Assembly: GCA_036562625.1 (NCBI GenBank)
Contig: DATCJV010000073.1
Coordinates: forward strand, 1 to 11,987
Origin: DUOH01 sp036562625
Lineage (GTDB): Bacteria; Bacillota; UBA4882; UBA10575
Length of the DNA: 11,987 nucleotides
Reading direction: 5' to 3'
Shown: positions 6,607 through 11,987 of the stretch, one piece after another
Layout of the letters: the number at the start of each line of letters is the position of its first letter
Numbering within the stretch: position 1 is the first letter of the stretch
Translations under genes and position numbers: made by a program
The notes under the pieces: generated by a model
Told to the model about the DNA's origin: nothing
Seen by the model: only the letters and a program-made list of their open reading frames with translations
The model's database searches: none

Positions 6607-7302
6607 ATGCGAAAATTGTTTGAGCTCATTAAGATAATTGATAGCAATTCGGTTCTTTATGAAATATTTAAAAGTTGTCCTTATGAGATCTTACGGCAAT
6701 GTCAGATTAAGAAGTATCCGGCTGGCACAATTATTTGTCATCAAGGAGAAATAATTAACTGCTTAACTATTATAGTCAATGGCGCTGTCAATGTCTTCAC
6801 CGTTAATGAGCATGGAAAGAAATATACGATCGCCACTCATCAATGCGGTGCGATCATCGGAGAAATGGAATTTTTCCAGAAAAAGCCCTTTGTCTGTTCG
6901 GTGGAAGCGGTTACTGATTTAACGGTGATCGAGATCAAACCGGACTCTTTTTTAAAGTGGGTAGCTGAGGATCGAAAGATCAGTGCTTATGTTATTGAGG
7001 TTTTGTCCAATAAATTTTACTATTATTCTTTAAAAGTAAATAATGATATTATGTATCCGCTGAAAGACAGGTTATGCACATATTTGCTATCCCGCTGCAA
7101 GCAGCAGTCAACAAAAACCACTGGGATTGTGGTCAAGGTCAACAAAGAAAAATTAAGTGAAGAATTTGCCGTTACTTCCAGAAGCATTCACCGGGTCTTA
7201 TATAATCTGCAAAAAAAGAATATCATTCAGGTGAAGACCGATGCCATTATCATAAAAGAACTGGATTTATTAGCCGCAGAGGTAGAAGGCAGATCAACCT
7301 GA
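6607..7302 (+). CDS. Crp/Fnr-family transcriptional regulator
   Basis: A 231-residue two-domain regulator. Residues about 22-125 form a cyclic-nucleotide-binding-type beta barrel (YPAGTIICHQGE at 38-48, GEMEFF at 85-90), then a long dimerisation helix (about 113-145) and a C-terminal Crp-type winged helix (about 150-220) with recognition-helix region VTSRSIHRVLYNLQKK (189-204). In cAMP-binding members the phosphate-binding segment carries Arg and Ser/Thr after GE.xL; here it reads FVCSVEA (95-101) without the Arg, so cAMP is probably not the ligand. Five or so cysteines are present (24, 32, 44, 52, 80, 97) but without the clear N-terminal Fnr iron-sulfur arrangement. The start is ATG at 6607 with TGGAGG at 6590-6595, about 11 bases away. 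It follows a terminator and precedes the T-box unit, so it is probably its own transcription unit; TATAAA at 6573-6578 may be its -10 box. Its targets are unknown, though neighbours are candidates. Confidence 0.88.
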   Translation: MRKLFELIKIIDSNSVLYEIFKSCPYEILRQCQIKKYPAGTIICHQGEIINCLTIIVNGAVNVFTVNEHGKKYTIATHQCGAIIGEMEFFQKKPFVCSVEAVTDLTVIEIKPDSFLKWVAEDRKISAYVIEVLSNKFYYYSLKVNNDIMYPLKDRLCTYLLSRCKQQSTKTTGIVVKVNKEKLSEEFAVTSRSIHRVLYNLQKKNIIQVKTDAIIIKELDLLAAEVEGRST

Positions 7303-7345
7303 CGCGGTTGCGGGGCCACGGAGATAGGTTTTAACCGGTATTTGC

Positions 7346-7374
7346 TTGACAAATATCAAGATGTTTGATAATTT
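7346..7374 (+). promoter_or_regulatory. Sigma-A promoter of the T-box-controlled gene
   Basis: A perfect TTGACA (7346-7351) is followed by AT-rich -10 candidates: TAATTT at 7369-7374 (17-base spacer), or GATAAT at 7367-7372 (15-base spacer). Transcription would start near 7380, just upstream of T-box Stem I. Confidence 0.65.
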
Positions 7375-7380
7375 TTATAG

Positions 7381-7734
7381 CATACATCAGAGCGTGATTA
7401 AATGCGTTGAACGGGAAAAAACTCTGCGTAAGCAGGCGGTCCAGAGAGCTGTTGGTTGCTGGGAAACAGCCCGCCTCGGCAGATGTGAACTCACCCGGGA
7501 GCAGTCGCCCGAAACTATAGTCACAGACTATAGCAAGTAAGCGCGAACGGGTTTCTCACCGTTATCAGGAGAAGGCATTCAGCATTCGTTCCAGGAATGA
7601 GCATCCATTCCTGGTGACTGCCCGATGCCGCAGAGTGGATTTAGCGCCTGAAGGCGTGAAGATCAAGAAGAGTGGTACCACGGAAGCAGCAAGCTTTCGT
7701 CTCTTGCAGAAATGCAGGGATGAGGGCTTTTTTT
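7381..7734 (+). promoter_or_regulatory. T-box riboswitch, leucine specifier (CTC), transcription attenuation type
   Basis: A full tRNA-sensing leader. In Stem I, CGGG (7412-7415) pairs with CCCG (7508-7511), CTGC with GCAG (7501-7504), and GGCGG (7435-7439) with CCGCC (7471-7475). Above the AGAGA bulge, GCTGTT (7448-7453) pairs with AACAGC (7465-7470). The specifier side reads GTGAA-CTC-A, putting codon CTC (Leu) at 7490-7492 with the usual purine after it. A stem at 7515-7533 (8 bp) and a Stem III hairpin at 7591-7614 (9 bp, inside GGCAT/ATGCC) follow. The conserved T-box AGAGTGGTACCACGG is at 7669-7683. In the antiterminator, AAGAG and ACGGAAGC pair with GCTTTCGT and CTCTT (to 7705), leaving the 7-base bulge TGGTACC. 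UGGU fits an ACCA acceptor end, as expected for tRNA-Leu with discriminator A. Uncharged tRNA-Leu should allow readthrough into the downstream fusion gene. The T-box call is very firm; the Leu specifier is a good inference. Confidence 0.93.
7692..7734 (+). terminator. T-box terminator hairpin
   Basis: Bases 7692-7708 pair with 7713-7728 around the loop GAAA, with one bulged C and several G-U pairs, followed by seven Ts (7728-7734). The 5' arm reuses the GCTTTCGTCTCTT segment that forms the 3' side of the antiterminator, so the two structures are mutually exclusive, as in classical T-box attenuation. Confidence 0.9.
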
Positions 7735-7874
7735 GTACCCTAAGCCAAAAAGTATCGAAGCAGCGCGCAAGTCATAGCCATTGCGGGAAGACCGGAGCGT
7801 GCTTTTGAGGCCGGTATTTTTCCCGGACTTGCTGAGCAAGGCGGCAGGCCTTTGCGCTGAGAGGAGGAGACAGA
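7735..7874 (+). other. Leader between T-box terminator and start codon, with strong RBS
   Basis: About 140 bases of apparently untranslated leader. A small hairpin CTTGC-TGA-GCAAG occurs about 35 bases before the start, and GAGAGGAGGAGA (7859-7870) is a very strong Shine-Dalgarno immediately upstream of the ATG at 7875. No further regulatory motif recognised. Confidence 0.5.
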
Positions 7875-10406
7875 ATGAAAATCGCTTTTTCCACTTTGGG
7901 GTGTCCTGACTTTAGTTGGGCGGAGATCTATTCGATGGCGAAGGATCTCGGTTTCGATGGGATTGAAATCAGAGGGTTGGGGCAGGAGATCTTTGCCGTT
8001 AAAGCTCAACCTTTTACTGAAGAGCAGTTGCCAGCGACCATCGAGAAACTCAGACAATTGCATCTGGAAATTCCTTGCCTCTCGTCCGGTTGTTGCTTGA
8101 AGTATGCGGAAAAAGCAGAAGAGAATTATCGGGAGATTGTGCAATATATTGAACTCGCTTCCAAACTCGGCACACCATATATTCGTCTGTTGGCCGATGT
8201 GCAGCCGCAACCGGTGGATGAAGTCGATGACGAAGTGGTATTGAGCATGTTACGCCGTTTGATCCCGGTGGCCGAGGAAAAAGGGGTGACCTTGTTGGTG
8301 GAGACTAACGGGGTGTATACAGACACCAACCGCTTGAAAAACCTCCTGGATCAGGCGGGCAGTGATGCTGTGGCTGCCCTGTGGGATATGCACCACCCGT
8401 ACAGGTTTGCCGGGGAAAAACCGGAGACCACCGTGCAAAATCTGGGCGCTTATATAAAATACGTCCATATCAAAGACTCCGTTTTCGATAACGGTGTGGT
8501 CAAATATAAAATGATGGGCGAGGGCGATCTGCCGATTGATGATATGATGCTGGCTTTACGCTCCATAAATTATAACGGTTATATCTCCTTGGAGTGGGTC
8601 AAACGGTGGGCGGCCGATCTGAGTGACGCCGGGGTGGTCTTTCCCCATTACGCCAACTTTATCAGCGGTTACCTGGAAAAGCAGACGGTCAGAGGGCGCC
8701 TCTTCGATAACAAAACAAAAACCGGTAAATATATCTGGGAGAAGGATACACTGATTGATCTGACCTTTCCGCAAGTGTTGGACCGGGTGGTGGAGGAGTT
8801 CCCCCACCAGTATGCTTTTAGGTATACCACTTTGGATTATACCCGTACCTACGCTGAATTTCGGGAAGATGTGGATACCTTTGCCCGCTCTTTGATTGCC
8901 TTGGGTGTCAAACCAGGAGATCATGTGGCGATCTGGGCCACCAATGTTCCTCAGTGGTATATAACTTTCTGGGCGACCACCAAGATCGGCGCCGTGCTGG
9001 TCACCGTAAACACAGCCTACAAAATCCATGAAGTAGAGTATCTGCTCCGCCAGTCGGATACGCATACTTTGGTCATGATCGACGGGTATAAGGACTCCGA
9101 TTACGTGGCGATCATGAAGGAGCTTTGCCCGGAATTGGAAACCGCGGAGGCGGGAAAACCATTGCATATTAAGCGCCTGCCTTTTTTACGCCATATTATT
9201 ACTATCGATTCCAAACAGAATGGTTGTTTGACTTGGGAGGAAGCATTGGCCCTGGCGGACCGTGTTCCCAGGGAGGAGGTTTACCGGCGGGCGTATTCCG
9301 TCAGTAAACATGATGTCTGCAATATACAGTACACCTCCGGAACCACCGGTTTTCCCAAAGGGGTCATGCTCACCCACTACAATGTGGTGAATAATGGGAA
9401 ATGTATAGGTGATTGTATGGATCTCTCCACTGCCGACCGGATGATGATTCAAGTGCCGATGTTTCATTGTTTCGGGATGGTGTTGTCCATGACCGCCGCG
9501 ATGACCCACGGTGCGACGCTCTCCCCCTTGCCTTATTTCTCGCCAAAGTTGGCACTGGAGTGCATCAATAAAGAAAAGATTACTTGCTTCAACGGGGTGC
9601 CTACCATGTTCATCGCCATGCTCGGGCATGAGGATTTTCCCAAAACAGACTTTTCACAGATGAGAACGGGGATTATGGCCGGCAGTCCATGCCCGGCCAA
9701 GGTCATGCAGGATGTGGTGGAGAAGATGAATATGCGGGAGATCACGATCGTATATGGCCAGACCGAGGCCTCACCCGGTTGTACCCAGAGTAGAGTTGAT
9801 GATCCACTTGAACTGAGGATTCATACCGTAGGCCGCGCCCTGCCCGGGGTGGAATGTAAGATCGTGGATCCAAAGACCGGGGAAGATCTTCCGGACGGGG
9901 TGGATGGGGAGTTTGTCGCCCGCGGCTATAATATTATGAAGGGCTACTATAAAATGCCCGAGGCCACTGCGGCCGCGATTGATGAAGACGGCTGGCTGCA
10001 TACCGGGGATCTGGCCAGACGCGATGCCAATGGGTATTTCAAGATTACCGGGCGAATCAAGGATATGATCATCCGCGGGGGAGAAAATATTTACCCCAAG
10101 GAGATCGAGGATTTTATCTATACCCATCCCAAGGTAAAAGACGTGCAAGTGATCGGGGTGCCAGACAAACATTATGGGGAGGAGATCATGGCCTGTGTCA
10201 TCTTGAAAGAGGGGATGACTATGACCGCTGAGGAATTGCAGGAGTATGTCCGTTCCCATATGGCCAAGCATAAAACCCCGCGTTATGTAGATTTTGTTAC
10301 CGAGTTTCCAATGAACGCCGCCGGAAAGGTCCTCAAGTACAAAATGCGGGAGCAAGCTGCGGAGAAATTAGGTCTTAAGGCGGAAGAGGGGATGGTTACG
10401 GTCTAA
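7875..10406 (+). CDS. Fusion: TIM-barrel sugar-phosphate isomerase/epimerase-like domain + acyl-CoA synthetase
   Basis: An 843-residue two-enzyme protein. Residues 1-268 are a xylose-isomerase-like TIM barrel (AP_endonuc_2/sugar phosphate isomerase-epimerase family). A plausible intact metal site is visible: Glu143 (LLVETNG), Asp171 (LWDMHHP), His198 (VHIKD) and Glu240 (SLEW). After a short linker, residues 290-835 are a complete AMP-binding acyl-CoA synthetase: P-loop YTSGTTGFPKG (486-496), YGQTEAS (627-633), HTGD with Asp712, ITGRIKDMIIRGGENIYPKEIE (hinge around Arg727-Lys729) and catalytic Lys818 in NAAGKVLK. It should activate a carboxylic acid to its acyl-CoA through an acyl-adenylate; the overall sequence resembles medium-chain or YngI-like ligases, but chain length cannot be read. 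The reading frame is unbroken, so the fusion is real unless assembly is wrong. A single-gene unit under a Leu T-box. Regulation suggests a link to leucine or branched-chain acids; substrate of the barrel is unknown. Confidence 0.93.
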   Translation: MKIAFSTLGCPDFSWAEIYSMAKDLGFDGIEIRGLGQEIFAVKAQPFTEEQLPATIEKLRQLHLEIPCLSSGCCLKYAEKAEENYREIVQYIELASKLGTPYIRLLADVQPQPVDEVDDEVVLSMLRRLIPVAEEKGVTLLVETNGVYTDTNRLKNLLDQAGSDAVAALWDMHHPYRFAGEKPETTVQNLGAYIKYVHIKDSVFDNGVVKYKMMGEGDLPIDDMMLALRSINYNGYISLEWVKRWAADLSDAGVVFPHYANFISGYLEKQTVRGRLFDNKTKTGKYIWEKDTLIDLTFPQVLDRVVEEFPHQYAFRYTTLDYTRTYAEFREDVDTFARSLIALGVKPGDHVAIWATNVPQWYITFWATTKIGAVLVTVNTAYKIHEVEYLLRQSDTHTLVMIDGYKDSDYVAIMKELCPELETAEAGKPLHIKRLPFLRHIITIDSKQNGCLTWEEALALADRVPREEVYRRAYSVSKHDVCNIQYTSGTTGFPKGVMLTHYNVVNNGKCIGDCMDLSTADRMMIQVPMFHCFGMVLSMTAAMTHGATLSPLPYFSPKLALECINKEKITCFNGVPTMFIAMLGHEDFPKTDFSQMRTGIMAGSPCPAKVMQDVVEKMNMREITIVYGQTEASPGCTQSRVDDPLELRIHTVGRALPGVECKIVDPKTGEDLPDGVDGEFVARGYNIMKGYYKMPEATAAAIDEDGWLHTGDLARRDANGYFKITGRIKDMIIRGGENIYPKEIEDFIYTHPKVKDVQVIGVPDKHYGEEIMACVILKEGMTMTAEELQEYVRSHMAKHKTPRYVDFVTEFPMNAAGKVLKYKMREQAAEKLGLKAEEGMVTV

Positions 10407-10458
10407 TCAGACACTAAACAGGATGGGAAATGCCACCATCATAAATGGCCCCGAAATG

Positions 10459-10534
10459 AGAGGTAAGTGGTGAAATGGAAAGGGATTACCGGATTGCGGA
10501 GCAAACACCATGCCACTACCTCTTGATTTTTATT
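10459..10534 (+). terminator. Long imperfect hairpin after the fusion gene, possible terminator
   Basis: AGAGGTA(A)GTGG (10459-10470) pairs with CCACTACCTCT (10513-10523) with one bulged A. An inner ATGG/CCAT pairing is possible, leaving a large terminal loop. The next bases are TTGATTTTTATT. The large loop and interrupted T run make termination uncertain, but no better terminator lies between the fusion gene and the glycosyltransferase. Confidence 0.35.
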
Positions 10535-10550
10535 AAAGAGAGTGTATGAT
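10523..10550 (+). promoter_or_regulatory. Candidate promoter for the glycosyltransferase unit
   Basis: TTGATT (10523-10528) and TATGAT (10545-10550) lie 16 bases apart, each one or two mismatches from consensus. Transcription would start near 10557, directly at a GGAGG motif. The -35 overlaps the end of the preceding hairpin. Confidence 0.4.
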
Positions 10551-10570
10551 GTAACCGGAGGATAAAGAAG

Positions 10571-10666
10571 ATTGTCGAAGATTTGAACTACCTATCCGGT
10601 TCCTGCCTTCATGAAGGTATTAAAATCTCAAAAATTTCAAATGCGGGAGGAAAATTCAGGCCATGA
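10571..10666 (+). CDS. Possible 31-residue leader ORF with ATT start, overlapping the glycosyltransferase
   Basis: An open frame beginning with ATT at 10571, nine bases after GGAGG (10557-10561), reads (M)VEDLNYLSGSCLHEGIKISKISNAGGKFRP. It ends in a TGA that overlaps the ATG of the glycosyltransferase gene (ATGA at 10663-10666). The RBS spacing and stop/start overlap are what a translationally coupled leader ORF would show. However, ATT is a very rare start, the only in-frame alternative (TTG at 10583) lacks an RBS, and I recognise no homologue. It may be chance. Confidence 0.25.
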   Translation: MVEDLNYLSGSCLHEGIKISKISNAGGKFRP

Positions 10667-11469
10667 ATATCCTTGTCACCCTTGATTCCACTTATCTTAA
10701 ACCACTCAGAGTCATGTTGAAATCGATGTTTATCAATAATCCAACAGAGGAGTTTCATATTTTTCTGCTTCATTCTAGAATTGCTGAAGAGGATCTGACC
10801 GCGCTTGACGGGTTCATCACGGGAAACGGCGGGAAACTGAAGGTAATCACTATCCCCGACGATTACTTCAACGACGCGCCCTTGCGCTTGCATTATTCTA
10901 AAGAGATGTACTACAGGCTGTTGGCGTGTAAGTTCTTGCCGCCGGGGCTGGACAAGATCCTCTATCTTGACCCGGATATCATTGTGATCAATGAGTTAAG
11001 CGCCCTTTATCAACTGGATTTAAGCGGTTATCTTTATGCCGCCGCCTATCATCGACGGGTTCCGCTTAAAGAGATTAATAGGATTCGGTTGAAAGCCTAT
11101 GAGATGGAAGAATATTTCAACTCCGGAGTGCTCCTGATGAATCTGGAAAGGCAGAGGGAGAGGATAAATGAGCATGAGATCTTTAATTTTGTGGCTAAAT
11201 ACAAGAACAGATTGGTCATGCCGGATCAGGATGTTTTAAACTCACTCTATGCCAAAGAGATTAAAAAGATCGATGAAATAAAGTATAATTATGATACCAG
11301 ATACTATCGGTATTATAAGCTAATCAGCAAAGGCGCTGTGGACATGGACTACGTGATCAATAACACCGCCATTCTGCATTTTTGCGGGAAGAAGAAACCA
11401 TGGCATAAAAACTATCGTGGGGTCTTTTATTCTCTTTACAAACATTATGAAAAACAGGCTCTCCGGTAG
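10663..11469 (+). CDS. Glycosyltransferase family 8 protein
   Basis: A 268-residue GT-A fold retaining glycosyltransferase, probably transferring glucose or galactose from a UDP-sugar onto a cell-surface glycan or lipid carrier. The N-terminus NILVTLDSTYLKPLRVMLKSM (2-22) is the nucleotide-binding start typical of GT8. The metal-binding DxD motif is YLDPDIIV (Asp103, Asp105). MYYRLLACKFLP (82-93), YFNSGVLLMNL (151-161), MPDQDVLN (186-193) and HFCGKKKPW (239-247) are the other conserved GT8 blocks. No signal peptide or transmembrane helix is visible, so it acts on the cytoplasmic side. The start is ATG at 10663; GGGAGG about 12 bases upstream is rather distant, and coupling to a small upstream ORF is possible. 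The next gene, a VTT-domain membrane protein, begins about 50-60 bases downstream with no terminator seen, so the two are probably cotranscribed. Acceptor not determinable. Confidence 0.9.
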   Translation: MNILVTLDSTYLKPLRVMLKSMFINNPTEEFHIFLLHSRIAEEDLTALDGFITGNGGKLKVITIPDDYFNDAPLRLHYSKEMYYRLLACKFLPPGLDKILYLDPDIIVINELSALYQLDLSGYLYAAAYHRRVPLKEINRIRLKAYEMEEYFNSGVLLMNLERQRERINEHEIFNFVAKYKNRLVMPDQDVLNSLYAKEIKKIDEIKYNYDTRYYRYYKLISKGAVDMDYVINNTAILHFCGKKKPWHKNYRGVFYSLYKHYEKQALR

Positions 11470-11530
11470 TGGCCGGCGCCTGGTCAGGAGAATATAAAAA
11501 GTCAGGTGGAGAATATTGTGGAAAGTATTT

Positions 11531-11987
11531 ATGGATAGAAAGCTCAAATTATTGCAGGGCGTTTTGGCCGTCAGCGCAATAATTCTAATCCTATTTTCCG
11601 CGTGGTATTTTACGGATCTTTCGGTCCAGAATTTATTGGATTTTACACCGAAATCACCGGCCTTGGCTGCCCTGGTTTTTCTCGGGCTTTATTGCTTAAA
11701 GGCGTTCGTGTTGTTTATTCCCTTAACAGTCTTGTACTTAGGAGCCGGGGTGCTCTTTCCGGTAGGTTGGGCTTTTATTCTGACCTACTTTTGTTTGATA
11801 GTTGAATCCAGTATCGGTTTTTTTCTCGGTAGGCGTTTAGGAAGCAAACGGGTGCAAACCTTGCTTAGCCACAGCGAACGCGGGAGGAAACTTTTGGATT
11901 TTGGCAATAACAACAGTATCTTCAGTTGCTTTATTATTAGAATGATCCCGGGGCCGCCGATTGAGGTCACCAATATGTTTATAGGCA
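11531..11987 (+). CDS. TVP38/TMEM64 (DedA-like, VTT domain) membrane protein, 5' part only
   Basis: An open frame that runs off the right edge; 152 residues are present. It begins MDRKLKLLQGVLAVSAIILILF, with a first transmembrane helix at about 9-28, then hydrophobic segments at about 44-66, 68-95 and 130-150. The block VLFIPLTVLYLGAGVLFPVGWAFILT (60-85), the following SIGFFLGRRLG (94-104) and FIIRMIPGPP (134-143) are characteristic of the VTT/SNARE-associated family. Its members are multi-pass inner-membrane proteins linked to membrane lipid scrambling, including undecaprenyl-phosphate recycling. That role would suit a neighbour of a surface-glycan glycosyltransferase, but the specific substrate here is inference. 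ATG at 11531 is used, with GGAAAG five bases upstream. An in-frame TTG at 11516 with AGGTGGAG before it is a serious alternative and would add five residues. The frame from ATG to the edge has no stop. Confidence 0.82.
   Translation, partial: MDRKLKLLQGVLAVSAIILILFSAWYFTDLSVQNLLDFTPKSPALAALVFLGLYCLKAFVLFIPLTVLYLGAGVLFPVGWAFILTYFCLIVESSIGFFLGRRLGSKRVQTLLSHSERGRKLLDFGNNNSIFSCFIIRMIPGPPIEVTNMFIG

Noticed and set aside
7346..7808. Two plus-strand open frames of 64 codons each across the T-box leader
   Set aside because: They lie inside structured riboswitch RNA, lack good RBSs and their peptides resemble nothing; the RNA structure explains the sequence.
9186..10355. Long minus-strand frames (147 and 194 codons) opposite the acyl-CoA synthetase domain
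   Set aside because: They mirror a strongly conserved ligase in the sense frame and have no family resemblance; typical antisense shadows.
10601..10621. Palindrome CTTCATGAAG near 10608-10617 as a terminator or operator
   Set aside because: Ten-base palindrome with no T tract and no loop; too short to support a call.
11602..11805. 67-codon plus-strand frame near the right edge
   Set aside because: It is an out-of-frame shadow of the VTT-domain membrane protein, whose conserved motifs lie in the other frame.

Overview
The window looks like chromosomal DNA from an anaerobic, probably spore-forming Firmicute (Clostridia or a related class). The reasons are a canonical T-box leader, strong GGAGG-type ribosome binding sites, several TTG starts, a Spo0B-type histidine-phosphotransfer protein and moderately low GC with AT-rich intergenic regions. 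No tRNA, rRNA, CRISPR array, phage gene or intact transposon was seen. The assignment to Firmicutes is inference from these traits.

Layout. 100-579 (+) encodes a small glucosaminidase (GH73-like). It converges with 716-2572 (-), a secreted N-acetylmuramoyl-L-alanine amidase whose last codons are made of a degenerate repeat (about 675-754). A 360-base stretch without a clear gene follows. A three-gene minus-strand operon runs from 5204 down to 2935: a divergent CBS-less IMP dehydrogenase/GMP reductase-family protein, a HAD phosphatase overlapping it by ATGA, and a YdcZ-type DMT transporter. It has a good sigma-A-type promoter at 5288-5316 and a hairpin terminator at its end. Divergently, 5564-6382 (+) is a membrane-anchored Spo0B/sensor-kinase-like protein whose ATP-binding motifs are lost, followed by an intrinsic terminator. 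Next, 6607-7302 (+) is a Crp/Fnr-family regulator.

The most interesting part is 7346-10406. A promoter, a complete T-box riboswitch (Stem I with a CTC leucine specifier, antiterminator with UGGU bulge, competing terminator) and a strong RBS precede an 843-residue fusion of a TIM-barrel sugar-phosphate isomerase/epimerase-like domain to a complete acyl-CoA synthetase. Control of such a fusion by uncharged tRNA-Leu is unexpected. It suggests, as inference only, a role in obtaining leucine or its branched-chain acid precursor.

The window closes with a GT8 glycosyltransferase (10663-11469), preceded by a possible small overlapping ORF, and the 5' part of a TVP38/DedA-like (VTT) membrane protein that runs off the end.
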